Below are positions 26,700-37,416 of a DNA stretch of 64,000 nt, one piece after another; the stretch's first letter is position 1, and the number at the start of each line of letters is the position of its first letter. The stretch lies in assembly GCF_026898135.2 (NCBI RefSeq), contig NZ_CP114035.2, positions 599,501-663,500 of the forward strand, read 5' to 3'. The position numbers and the translations under genes are program-made. The notes under the pieces are model-generated. The model made no database searches, had not been told where the DNA came from, and saw only the letters and a list, made by a program, of their open reading frames with translations. The DNA comes from Pseudomonas fortuita (GTDB taxonomy: Bacteria; Pseudomonadota; Gammaproteobacteria; Pseudomonadales; Pseudomonadaceae).

Positions 26700-26832
26700 G
26701 CCTTCTTTCATCCGGACTATGACCGTCGGCTCTGGAGTTGCACCAGATCTGCTGACCCCCGGCATGGCCGGGGCGCTCGCGGGCTCATCTTTCGATTTAC
26801 CGCCGGTGGGGACTTGCACCCCGCCCTGAAGA
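26700..26832 (-). promoter_or_regulatory. FMN riboswitch (RFN element)
   Basis: On the minus strand the leader of ribB contains the conserved RFN blocks in order: CAGGGCGGGGTGCAAGTCCC, CACCGGCGGTAAATCG, GATGAGCCCGCGAGCG, GATCTGGTGCAACTCC, AGAGCCGACGGTCATAG and TCCGGATGAAAGAAGG. All six helices of the FMN aptamer can be drawn. FMN binding should switch off ribB. This explains most of the 361-base gap between ribB and the zeta-toxin-like gene. Confidence 0.97.
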
Positions 26833-26976
26833 CCCGCCAAGCATACAGCACTGTGACGCCTGGCTGGCAACCCGGTGCACCTCGACTTTTGGCGCATGCA
26901 TGTAGCCACTTACCACATCGTGCCAGTTTCCAGCCCATAGAGTGCAGGCTCTGTCTTACCTCACCCAGGAGCACCC

Positions 26977-27963
26977 ATGACCACACTCTACCCCTACACT
27001 GCCGCCGATCTTGACAAGGTATTTGCTTCGCTTGAGCCGCTCTGGTTCGATAAAAAACGCTACGCCTCGGGCCTGGACAGCAACCCCAACCCCAGCATCT
27101 TGATCGTGGCCGGGGCCCAAGGCTCCGGCAAGACTTACCTGCTGGACAACCACCTGCTGCCAAGCGGGCGCTATGATGACTTTGTGCGACTGTACTTGCC
27201 CTCGTTTCGCGAACTGCATCCGCATTACGCGGCCATGCAGGAAAAGGGCGTGCTGCATGTCTACGAACACACCGAGCCATTCATCTGGGCCTTGTGTGAA
27301 AAGGTTTTCAACCATGCCTTTGATAATCGATACAACATCATCATGGAATGCGCGCTCGATGATCTTCGTTTCGCCGATTTCCCCGCGCAAGCCGTAGAGG
27401 CTGGTTATCGATTCGAAGTGCACCTGATTGCGTGCCAAAAGGAGTTCAGCCATTGGGCGACCCTCGACCGGGGCATCAAAAGCATCGGCGCAAACGAGCC
27501 CGAACGGTTCATGCCACTGTCGGTGATTGAGGGTTCGCAAGCCAATGCCCGGGCTATCCTGGACGCCTTCGAAAATGCCTGCATAAAAGTGCAAGACTCT
27601 GAAATCACGTTGTATCAACGCGGAATCGAGACGGGCATGGACAGCCAGGTGCTATGCTCCAGCCGCTGCGAAGCCGTTGATAACCTGACGCCTCAGCCAG
27701 ATTTCAAGGGGAAGCCGTTCTTTACCGCTGCGCAGTTGAACCCGTCATTCGAAATTCGCCGAACCCCTGCGGCCAACGCGCCATGTTCCTATCCGCAATA
27801 TTCCCAGGTTGTGCATACCGGCATGCTTGAGGAGGACACGCGACAGCAGATGGTCCGCTTGTGTTGCAAGACGCTCGATCGGGCACAGACGGAAATGCCG
27901 CGCGTGCCCGCAGACGTGTTCCACCAGTTGAGTATGTATGTGCTCAAGTACATCTACCCTTGA
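26977..27963 (+). CDS. Zeta-toxin-domain P-loop kinase, orphan
   Basis: A 328-residue protein with an N-terminal P-loop kinase domain of the zeta toxin type: Walker A in IVAGAQGSGKTYLLDNHLL (residues about 46-53), then IIMECALDDLRFADFPAQAVEAGYRFEVHLIAC, the zeta core where the kinase folds back to its substrate site. Zeta/PezT toxins phosphorylate UDP-GlcNAc and block wall synthesis, but relatives have other targets. No epsilon-like antitoxin ORF is adjacent: upstream is the ribB riboswitch, downstream a convergent esterase 7 bases away. The C-terminal 110 residues match nothing I know. GC content is lower than its neighbours. ATG 26977 follows CCCAGGAGCACCC. Confidence 0.7.
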   Translation: MTTLYPYTAADLDKVFASLEPLWFDKKRYASGLDSNPNPSILIVAGAQGSGKTYLLDNHLLPSGRYDDFVRLYLPSFRELHPHYAAMQEKGVLHVYEHTEPFIWALCEKVFNHAFDNRYNIIMECALDDLRFADFPAQAVEAGYRFEVHLIACQKEFSHWATLDRGIKSIGANEPERFMPLSVIEGSQANARAILDAFENACIKVQDSEITLYQRGIETGMDSQVLCSSRCEAVDNLTPQPDFKGKPFFTAAQLNPSFEIRRTPAANAPCSYPQYSQVVHTGMLEEDTRQQMVRLCCKTLDRAQTEMPRVPADVFHQLSMYVLKYIYP

Positions 27964-27970
27964 GCGGGGC

Positions 27971-30289
<2,319 letters not shown>

Positions 30290-30290
<1 letters not shown>

Positions 30291-30982
30291 CAGGGCTGTT
30301 CCGTGTCGACCAGGATGTACCCCTGCCCGCGCACGGCCTGGATCTGCAGGTGCTGGGCACTGATATCGGCCAGTTTGCGGCGCAGGTTGCACACATGTAC
30401 ATCCAGGCCCCGGTCCAGGCGGGTATAGGCCCGATGCAGCACGGTCTGGTACAGGAACGGTTTGCTCAAGGCTTCATTGGGGTGCGCCCGCAGCGTGACC
30501 AGCAAGCGGAATTCGGAAGCGGTGAGGCCAGCGGCGTTGCCGTTGTGGATAACGTCCTGGCGGTCGTGGTCCAGCAGCACTTCGCCGACATCGGTACGCA
30601 GCACCATGCCGCGATCGAATGCCACGCGCCGCAGCAAGGCATCCACCCGTGCGTCCAGCTCCGCCAGGCTGAAGGGCTTGGGCAGGTAGTCGTCGGCACC
30701 ACGGGTAAAGCCACTGATGCGGTCCTGCTCGGCCCCCAGCGCCGACATCAGCATGACCGGCACCGCCTGTTGTCGGCGCAGCTCACCGAGCAGGCTGAGG
30801 CCATCGATACCCGGCAGCATGATGTCCAGCAACACCAGGTCGAACGAAGATTGCCGGATTGCGTCCAGGGCCTGCGTGCCCGTGGCGCAGGCGTGCACCC
30901 GAAAACCGCGTTTGAGGAAATGGCATTCCAGGTCCTGACGCAGGCTTGCGTCGTCTTCGGCGAGGAGAAGTGAGGTGGGCAC
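30290..30982 (-). CDS. OmpR/PhoB-family response regulator (PfeR/PirR-like)
   Basis: A 230-residue regulator with a receiver domain (LLLAEDDASLRQDLE, phospho-Asp D53 in VLLDIMLPGIDG, Lys in YLPKPFSLAEL) and a C-terminal winged helix (LTASEFRLLVTLRAHPNEALSK, DVHVCNLRRKL). It is translated with the following kinase (TGATG overlap) and is divergent from the TonB receptor gene, which it probably activates. Confidence 0.9.
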
Positions 30983-31130
30983 GGCGAGCCTTGAATGAGA
31001 ACCTGTATCAGTTACGAATCATCCCATTGCCAGCAGGAGAGGGCAACGCCTGGGTGTGTTAAGAAGGTTAATCCTGCTGCGCCCCCGTTTACCCTCCGGT
31101 ATCGTTCGCAAAAAGCAACTTGTTTCGTTT

Positions 31131-31149
31131 GCGAATTAATATCATTTGG
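31131..31149 (+). promoter_or_regulatory. Candidate Fur box before the TonB receptor
   Basis: GCGAATTAATATCATTTGG matches the 19-bp Fur consensus at 11 positions, including the right half ATCATT, and is 15 bases upstream of the receptor ATG. The lower score than the esterase site makes this tentative. Confidence 0.4.
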
Positions 31150-31163
31150 GCTAAGGGTGTGTC

Positions 31164-33341
31164 ATGAACGGTTTCAAAAGTGTGGGGGGCTCGCCATGGG
31201 CTCGGGGCTGGCTTGTACTGGGTTTGCTGGCGCCGTTTTCGCTGTCGGCACTGGCGGAAACGGTAGCGACCCAGGCAGCAGCCGAGGATAGCTCGCTCGA
31301 CCTGCCGGCACTCACCATTGAAGGCAACCGCCTTTATGACATGCTGCCCTCCGAAGCGACCGGTGGCTACAGCGTCGATGCAGCGACCGTGGGCACCAAG
31401 ACGCCAGCAGCGCTGAAGGACATCCCCCAGTCGATCACCGTGTACACCCAGGACTACGTCAAAGACCGCCAGTTCGTGCACCTGGATGACCTGGCCAAGT
31501 ACACCGCCGGCCTGCGTACCTTGACCAACGACAGTGGCCGGTCGTCGATATACGCCCGCGGCTACGAGTACAGCGAGTTCAACATTGACGGCCTGCCGGC
31601 ACCAATGGCCAGCATCTTTGGTACCGTGCCATCGCTGGCGGCGTTCGACCGTGTCGAAATCATGCGCGGCCCGGCCGGGCTGTTCAGCAGCACCAGTGAA
31701 CTGGGTGGCATCGTCAACATGGTGCGCAAGCGCCCGACCGCCGAATTCCAGGGCCACGTCGAAGGCAGCTATGGCACGTGGGACACCAACCACGAAGAAA
31801 TCGATCTGAGTGGGCCGCTGGATGACGCTGGCCGCGTGCGCGGGCGTTTCATCGCGTCCCGTGATGACACCAATGGTGAGGTCGACTACAACGCCAACAC
31901 CAGCAACAGCTACTACGGTGCGCTGGATGTCGACCTTGACGACGCCACCACGCTATCGTTTGGCCTGATGCACGAAGTGAAAAACATCACGCCGCACAAT
32001 GGCTACCCAGCAACGTTGTCCGGCGAGGTGCCCGACTTCAGCCATTCCCGTTTCCTGGGGGCTGACTGGAACTACTTCGATGGCAAGACCACCGACCTGG
32101 TGGCCGAGCTGACCCACCGCTTCGACAACGGCGGCTATGGCCGTGTCGCGGCGCGCGGCTCGCACCGTGACACCAACTACCTTTATGCCTTCACCGCGAC
32201 CAATGCCAACACTGGTGCCAACTCCGAGCGCGCCAGCGCCCGCGACTTTACCCAGGACACCTACTCGCTGGACGCCAGCTACAGCCAGCCGTTCGAAACC
32301 CTCGGCCAGGTCAGCGAGTTTGTGGTCGGCACCGACTACAAGAACTACGACACCGAGTACCTCAACGGCACCACCAACCTGGGCGCCATCAACGTCAACA
32401 CCTACTCGCCCAAGCAGTTCGCCAAACCGTCGCCCAACTACAGCACCGAGACCGGCATGCAGGAAGAGGAATACGGCCTGTATTCCAAGGTTACCTTCCG
32501 CCCGATCGAGCGCCTGGCGCTGATTGCCGGTGGCCGCTTCAGCTGGTACCGCGGTGATTTCTACACCACTACCCTGAGCAACGGTGCTTCCACCAACGAC
32601 AGCAAACGTGTAGATGGCCACTTCACCCCGTATGGCGGCCTGGTTTACGACCTGACCGAGAACCATGCGCTGTACGCCAGTTACTCGCAGGTGTTCAAGC
32701 CGCAATCAGACACCGACAGCAACGGCCGGGTGTTGAAGCCACGTGAAGGCGAGCAGTACGAGCTCGGCCTCAAGAGCAGCTATTTTGGCGGCGACCTGAA
32801 TACCCGTTTCTCGGTATTCCGGCTGACTGACAAGAACCGTGCCACCACCGAATATGACGAGGATGGTGTAGACACCAATTTCTCGATTGCCTCCGGCAAG
32901 ACCCGCGTCAAAGGCGCGGAAGTGGAAGTGAGCGGCAAGCTGACGCCAAACTGGGAGTTGCTGGCCGGCTACACCTGGATGGAAACCGAAACCCTCAAGG
33001 GTGATGCCGAAACCACGTTCTTCATCATGCCGCGCAACCAGGCTTCGCTGTGGAGCAAGTACACCATCAGCCAAGGCCCGCTAACCGGCCTGGCCATTGG
33101 CGGCGGTGTATCGGCAATGAGCAGTTTCTACTCCGAGAATGGTGGCGTGCGTATCGATGCACCCGGCTATGCCACGGTGGACGCGATGCTGTCGTACCCG
33201 GTTACCTCGAAGCTGACGGCCACTTTCAACGTCAACAACCTGTTTGACCGGGACTACCTGTCGCGGGTGGGATCGACGTCGACGTTCAACTTCTATGGGC
33301 CCTCGCGCAGCATGATGGTTGGGGCGCGATACGATTTCTGA
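31164..33341 (+). CDS. TonB-dependent siderophore receptor
   Basis: A 725-residue outer membrane receptor. After a signal sequence (ending SLSALAET) comes the TonB box region LDLPALTIEGNRL, a plug (AALKDIPQSITVYTQDYVKD, SSIYARGYEYSEFNIDGLPAP, VEIMRGPAGLFSSTSELGGIVNMVRKRP) and a barrel ending in ...SMMVGARYDF. There is no N-terminal STN signalling domain, which fits control by the divergent two-component system instead of an ECF sigma/anti-sigma pair. The motif pattern matches the TIGR01783 hydroxamate/catecholate/mixed siderophore family. With the esterase it suggests use of a foreign catecholate siderophore. Confidence 0.9.
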   Translation: MNGFKSVGGSPWARGWLVLGLLAPFSLSALAETVATQAAAEDSSLDLPALTIEGNRLYDMLPSEATGGYSVDAATVGTKTPAALKDIPQSITVYTQDYVKDRQFVHLDDLAKYTAGLRTLTNDSGRSSIYARGYEYSEFNIDGLPAPMASIFGTVPSLAAFDRVEIMRGPAGLFSSTSELGGIVNMVRKRPTAEFQGHVEGSYGTWDTNHEEIDLSGPLDDAGRVRGRFIASRDDTNGEVDYNANTSNSYYGALDVDLDDATTLSFGLMHEVKNITPHNGYPATLSGEVPDFSHSRFLGADWNYFDGKTTDLVAELTHRFDNGGYGRVAARGSHRDTNYLYAFTATNANTGANSERASARDFTQDTYSLDASYSQPFETLGQVSEFVVGTDYKNYDTEYLNGTTNLGAINVNTYSPKQFAKPSPNYSTETGMQEEEYGLYSKVTFRPIERLALIAGGRFSWYRGDFYTTTLSNGASTNDSKRVDGHFTPYGGLVYDLTENHALYASYSQVFKPQSDTDSNGRVLKPREGEQYELGLKSSYFGGDLNTRFSVFRLTDKNRATTEYDEDGVDTNFSIASGKTRVKGAEVEVSGKLTPNWELLAGYTWMETETLKGDAETTFFIMPRNQASLWSKYTISQGPLTGLAIGGGVSAMSSFYSENGGVRIDAPGYATVDAMLSYPVTSKLTATFNVNNLFDRDYLSRVGSTSTFNFYGPSRSMMVGARYDF

Positions 33342-33367
33342 TCAGCGTGTTTCGCCACGTCTGCGGT

Positions 33368-33398
33368 CCCTGTTGGAGCGGCCTTGTGCCGCGATGGG
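33368..33398. repeat. Single REP copy
   Basis: TTGGAGCGGCCTTGTGCCGC, a single REP of the same subtype as at 3261, without an inverted partner, just downstream of the TonB receptor gene. Confidence 0.7.
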
Positions 33399-33469
33399 GC
33401 CAGCAAATGATGAGAAATTGTTGCTACACCACGTGTGCAATTTGTGAAGGCGCACTAGAGTGAACCCCA

Positions 33470-33600
33470 AGCGGAGCGCTTGCTGCGTAAGCAGAAGGTC
33501 TGCAAGGACGCTGGAACGTTGTTGAGATGGACGGCTGGTATTGAGGAGTAAGCCCCATGTAGACAATTCAATCGTTGGCGTCCTGGTATCCCTGTGAGGG
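33470..33600 (+). other. Leader region of the glycosyltransferase gene with four GGA motifs
   Basis: No convincing gene is seen in the 263 bases before the glycosyltransferase beyond a REP. Four GGA triplets at about 33506, 33513, 33529 and 33545 fall within 42 bases, the spacing seen in targets of RsmA/RsmE translational repressors, and a short hairpin TGCTGCGTAAGCA precedes them. A frame of about 25 codons ending TAA at 33551 has no usable start. The regulatory meaning is only a suggestion. Confidence 0.3.
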
Positions 33601-33604
33601 GAAT

Positions 33605-34816
33605 ATGATTGAAGACCCATATATTCTGTTTACCCGCATTCCTGTTGTAGTAAATGAGCAAGGTGTTTTATTTACGGACCCGTTGTGGGTCAAAGATATA
33701 GAACTTCATTTGGGCTACATAGAGAATTTCGGAATGTGCTGCCCTGTTGAGAGAGGCCGTGATGTTGACGGGCTGCAGAGCATCGCTCATCTGGATATAA
33801 AATGGCTTTATGAGTTGCGCAAGGATCATGGGTTCAGGTCGGTATTAAAGAACTTTATTCCGAACTTCCTAACTGTCATCAACGCCTGCAAGAAGGCCCA
33901 AATTGTTCATTCTGACGGGGCGGGCTGGGCGTTCCCTTTATCTTTCTACGTGTTGCCGCTCAAGCCGTTCTTCCGCTTTCAGTGGGTGGTTGTCATAGAA
34001 TCTTCTTTCTGGATGCTGGCCCAAGGACAGCCGCGAACCCTCAGAGCAATCATCGAACACCATGTGCACACCCTTTTGCTGAAGCGCTGCGTAAAGCTGG
34101 CAAATGCCAGAATATTTAGCCAGTCTTTTTACAAGGACTATTTCCTTGGGCGTGATAACAGCCGCACGTTGATCAACCCTGCCAGCTGGCTCGACAAAAA
34201 ATTCATGGCAAGCCCCGAGGCAGTCAGAAAACGGTTCGAAGGCAGGCGCAACCGTACACTCAACGTGCTTTACCCCTCACGGCTTGTTCTTGATAAAGGT
34301 GTTCTGGTAGTCCTTGAAGCCATTAAGCAACTGCAAGTCGAGCACGTTGATCTCACCGTCACCATCATGGGTGAGGGTGATTTGAAAGCGCACTGTTTAC
34401 GCTTTGCAGCTGAAAACCGTGGCAGCGTCGAGGTGCGGTTCCAGAGCGCCGTTGATTATGGCAGAGACTTTTTCAGCATCATTGCCCAGCATGACTGGCT
34501 TTTGGTGCCGACCTTGAAGCAGGAACAGCCCCGCATCATTTTTGACGCGTTCAGCCAGGGCGTTCCCGTCATCGGTTCTGACACAGCCGGGGTACTGGAC
34601 ATCACGAGCAAGCAAAACGCGCTGACGTTTGAAACCGGGAACCCGTCCAGCCTCGCAGCCTGTATTCGTCATGCTGCCCGGCATCCCGAACTGGCGTTGG
34701 AAATGGGGCTTGCGGGGCTGGAGTATGCGACCGGGAAAACACACTTGCAGATGCACCAGGTGCGCGAGGCATTCCTGAAGAGCAGTTTGACGCCCTCTGC
34801 AAGGCCGCGCGCCTGA
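33605..34816 (+). CDS. Glycosyltransferase, GT4 family (GT-B fold)
   Basis: A 403-residue enzyme. The C-terminal half is a recognisable glycosyltransferase group 1 domain: NVLYPSRLVLDKGVLVVLEAIKQL, IMGEGDLKAHC, LVPTLKQEQPRIIFDAFSQGVPVIGSDTAGVLDI. In the E-x7-E donor site the second Glu appears to be Asp (E..RIIFDAF). The N-terminal half is diverged. Start is ATG 33605 with GAGGGGAA just upstream. GC content is much lower than in flanking genes and no other polysaccharide genes are adjacent, so it looks like a horizontally acquired singleton. The acceptor is unknown. Confidence 0.8.
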   Translation: MIEDPYILFTRIPVVVNEQGVLFTDPLWVKDIELHLGYIENFGMCCPVERGRDVDGLQSIAHLDIKWLYELRKDHGFRSVLKNFIPNFLTVINACKKAQIVHSDGAGWAFPLSFYVLPLKPFFRFQWVVVIESSFWMLAQGQPRTLRAIIEHHVHTLLLKRCVKLANARIFSQSFYKDYFLGRDNSRTLINPASWLDKKFMASPEAVRKRFEGRRNRTLNVLYPSRLVLDKGVLVVLEAIKQLQVEHVDLTVTIMGEGDLKAHCLRFAAENRGSVEVRFQSAVDYGRDFFSIIAQHDWLLVPTLKQEQPRIIFDAFSQGVPVIGSDTAGVLDITSKQNALTFETGNPSSLAACIRHAARHPELALEMGLAGLEYATGKTHLQMHQVREAFLKSSLTPSARPRA

Positions 34817-34848
34817 CATGGCCAATGATGGGCTATTCGTTCGGGCAT

Positions 34849-34873
34849 TAAAAAGCCGGCTTGTGGCCGGCTT
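34849..34873. terminator. Hairpin terminator after the glycosyltransferase
   Basis: AAGCCGGC and GCCGGCTT pair around TTGTG. The A-run before it gives a T-run on the minus strand (GGCTTTTTAAT), so it is a better terminator for leftward transcription from the regulator at 35778, though it can serve the glycosyltransferase as well. From here to the regulator, 34874-35076, I see no supported gene. Confidence 0.6.
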
Positions 34874-35076
34874 CTCGGGGACGCTTCCGACTAATTTATG
34901 GTAAGCCGCAATCGCCTTAACTGTGTGGCCATCAAGGGCCTGAAAGAGATGGCAGATGCCCGTGTGGGATATCGCCGAGCCCTCTGGACCGCGGCTTGCG
35001 CCGGTCGGGGCTTAATGTGCGGCGTAGCATACAAGGGCACGCGCAAGATGCCCAGCAAAAAATGGCACAGGTTGTT

Positions 35077-35778
35077 TCAGCCAGGCCGCTGCTGGCGGAA
35101 ATGCGACCAGTGGAATACCCACCCGATAATCTCCAGGCCCTGCGCCTGGCGCTGGGCAGGGGTGTAGCGTTCGACGGCGTAATTGCGCCGGTCATGGCTG
35201 CGCAGGTACAGGGTGCCCTGTGGGCTGAGGCTGAGGTTGTTTACCCTCAGCGCGCCGTTATGCAGCAGCGCGTAGGTTTCGCCCTCAATGACCCGCGTCA
35301 TGCCCAGGTCGACTGCCAAAGTGGCCCCCAGCGGCACCTGCGGAACCATGTTGTTTGCCGTCATGGCCAGGCAGATGGCGTTATCGGCGTGCACTCCCAA
35401 TCTTTTCAGCGCTTTTGCGGGTAGGCGCAGGTGTTTGCTGGGCACCGGCGAAAGCAGGCCATTTTGCAGTTCGAAAAAGGGCACTTTTACCTGCCGGGCA
35501 CGGTGTGCCGACAGTGGGCTGGGCGGGTTGGCCGGCGCCTGGCGTGGCGGGCAGTTGCGCTGGACCGGGTTTGGGTGTTTTGGCCCTTCGCCCGTGCGCA
35601 GCCAACGCCGATGCACACAGAACAGATCGGCCAGTTCGTCCAGGCGGGCCAGGGGCACGCCGCGTTTGAACCAGTTGTTGACGTGCTGCGGTGTGACGCT
35701 GCGCTGGGCGGCGAAAGCGGAAGCGGACAGGCCACATTCGTGGAGAAGGGCTTTAAGGCGGTCGCCGGAAGTGTTCAT
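35077..35778 (-). CDS. CI-type XRE regulator with an inactivated S24 peptidase domain
   Basis: A 233-residue repressor-like protein: an N-terminal helix-turn-helix (FAAQRSVTPQHVNNWFKRGVPLARLDELADLF, residues about 17-48), a Pro-rich linker, then an S24/LexA-like domain (residues about 95-225). In active S24 proteins the nucleophile is Ser in GDSMEP and the base Lys in the later VKRL; here these are ANNMVP and RVNNL, so both catalytic residues are missing and RecA-triggered self-cleavage should not occur. No phage genes surround it. Start is ATG 35778. It may be a domesticated phage repressor; its targets are unknown. Confidence 0.82.
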   Translation of the reverse strand: MNTSGDRLKALLHECGLSASAFAAQRSVTPQHVNNWFKRGVPLARLDELADLFCVHRRWLRTGEGPKHPNPVQRNCPPRQAPANPPSPLSAHRARQVKVPFFELQNGLLSPVPSKHLRLPAKALKRLGVHADNAICLAMTANNMVPQVPLGATLAVDLGMTRVIEGETYALLHNGALRVNNLSLSPQGTLYLRSHDRRNYAVERYTPAQRQAQGLEIIGWVFHWSHFRQQRPG

Positions 35779-35921
35779 GGGGCGAGTGTAATGACGGGGC
35801 CCCCGCAAGGAAATGAACCAGTTGTTGACGAGGCTTGTAAGAAAAGTGCCTCGTTGTAGGGCGTTGGTGTAGGACTGCGTAGGACATTTTACCGATGAAG
35901 GCTTGTCGCCGATTCAGGCAT

Positions 35922-35949
35922 AAAAAAACCCGCCGAAGCGGGTTTTTTT
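35922..35949. terminator. Bidirectional rho-independent terminator downstream of ppa
   Basis: A stem CCCGC/GCGGG with a CGAA tetraloop, flanked by seven A and seven T, lies 11 bases after the ppa stop codon. It can stop transcription in both directions. Confidence 0.92.
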
Positions 35950-35959
35950 ACAATCGGTA

Positions 35960-36487
35960 TCAGCCCTTGTAGGCAGCAACCGATTTGGTAATCGCGGCAC
36001 GGGCGGCGTCAGCGCCATCCCAGCCTTCGATCTTGACCCACTTGCCCTTCTCGAGATCTTTGTAGTTGGCAAAGAAGTGCTCGATCTGCTGAATCAGCAG
36101 GGCTGGCAGGTCAGTGTATTCCTTCACGTCGACGTACAGCTGCGACAGCTTGTCGTGAGGCACAGCGATGACCTTGGCGTCACCGCCGCCGTCGTCGGTC
36201 ATGTTCAGCACGCCAACCGGACGAGCGCGGATAACCGAGCCTGGCGCTACCGGGTAAGGGGTAACCACCAGCACGTCCAGCGGGTCACCGTCGTCAGCCA
36301 GGGTGTTCGGGATGAAACCGTAGTTGGCTGGGTAGAACATCGGGGTGGCCATGAAACGGTCGACGAACAGGGTGTCGCTGTCCTTGTCGATCTCGTATTT
36401 GATCGGCGCGTGGTTGGCCGGGATTTCGATGGCGACGTAGATGTCGTTCGGCAGGTCTTTGCCCGCCGGAATCTTGCTGTAGCTCAT
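35960..36487 (-). CDS. ppa: Inorganic pyrophosphatase
   Basis: A 175-residue family I pyrophosphatase that hydrolyses the pyrophosphate made in biosynthesis. The signature [10 protein letters not shown] with its metal-binding Asp residues is present, as are [16 protein letters not shown] near the N-terminus and the C-terminal [12 protein letters not shown]. Length is standard for the hexameric bacterial form. A strong terminator follows directly. Single gene. Confidence 0.97.
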   Translation of the reverse strand: MSYSKIPAGKDLPNDIYVAIEIPANHAPIKYEIDKDSDTLFVDRFMATPMFYPANYGFIPNTLADDGDPLDVLVVTPYPVAPGSVIRARPVGVLNMTDDGGGDAKVIAVPHDKLSQLYVDVKEYTDLPALLIQQIEHFFANYKDLEKGKWVKIEGWDGADAARAAITKSVAAYKG

Positions 36488-36580
36488 TGGGCAGTGCCCC
36501 CGTGTTTGACCAAAAAAGTGGCGGCGATTATAGGCACATTCTGCCGGGGCATGCCACGCCTGGCCTGATGTGCGGCCCCG

Positions 36581-37396
36581 TCAGGCGTGGCTTTCGCCGT
36601 ATGCGGGGTGTTCGGCCTGCAGCCGGTGCAGCCGCGCCAGCGGGTCTTGCCGGTAGAACTGCGACAACTGGCGGTAGACCAGTGGATAAGCCTGATGCAG
36701 CAGGTCGGGGGCACTAAAGAAGTATTCGCTGGTGACGGCAAAGAATTCCGCCGGGTTTTCCGCGGCATACGGGTCGATGGCAGTTTCGGCGTCGGGGTTG
36801 TTGTCCAGCTGGCGGTTGAGGTCGTCGTAGGCCTGCTGCATGGCCGTTGCCCATTCATCCACCGGCATGCCGCTGTGTAGCGGGGGCAGGCCGTTGGCAT
36901 CGCCATTGAGCATGTCGAGCTTGTGCGCCAGCTCATGGATGACCAGGTTGTAGGCCTCCCAGCCACCACCGGCCAGCACGCCGTTCCAGGCCAGAATGAT
37001 CGGCCCCTGTTGCCAGGCTTCGCCGCTGTGCTCGCCGTCCCACACATGCTCCACGCCACTGGCATCGCGGTGGCGCTGGGGGCTCTTGAAATCGTCGGGG
37101 TACAGGATGATTTCGTGGAAGCCCTGGTACCAGTTCAGCTCACCCAGGTGCAGCAGCGGCAACTGTGCCTGGGCGGCCAGCAACAGGCGCTGCTCGTCGT
37201 CGGGTTCGACACCTGGCAAGCAGGTGAGGTGCTTGTCGAGCAGGAACAGGATGCAGGCTTCACGCAGCCAGTGGTCTTCCTCGTCGCTGATGCCGTCCAG
37301 TATGGGCAGGCGCTCGCGCACGGCCTGCCACTGTTCGGGCTCGATGGGGTAGCGCGCCAGCGCGCGCTTGCGCCGCCAGGCGCTGAACGACCACAT
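36581..37396 (-). CDS. mtfA: MtfA-like zinc peptidase
   Basis: A 271-residue M90-family protein. The zinc motif HELAHKLDMLNG (HExxH) is near residue 155, with downstream acids in AENPAEFFAVTSEYFF that could give the third ligand. In E. coli MtfA binds the repressor Mlc and shows aminopeptidase activity, thereby tuning glucose uptake; Pseudomonas has no close Mlc-PtsG circuit, so the target here is open. Start MWSFSAWRRKR is the family form. Located between ppa and dedA on the same strand. Confidence 0.92.
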   Translation of the reverse strand: MWSFSAWRRKRALARYPIEPEQWQAVRERLPILDGISDEEDHWLREACILFLLDKHLTCLPGVEPDDEQRLLLAAQAQLPLLHLGELNWYQGFHEIILYPDDFKSPQRHRDASGVEHVWDGEHSGEAWQQGPIILAWNGVLAGGGWEAYNLVIHELAHKLDMLNGDANGLPPLHSGMPVDEWATAMQQAYDDLNRQLDNNPDAETAIDPYAAENPAEFFAVTSEYFFSAPDLLHQAYPLVYRQLSQFYRQDPLARLHRLQAEHPAYGESHA

Positions 37397-37416
37397 GCCT
37401 GCTGTTCGCTAAAAGG

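Noticed and set aside
34898..35167. 89-codon ORF between the glycosyltransferase and the repressor
   Set aside because: No ribosome site, unusual Trp/Cys/Arg-rich composition, and its 3' part is antisense to the repressor gene.
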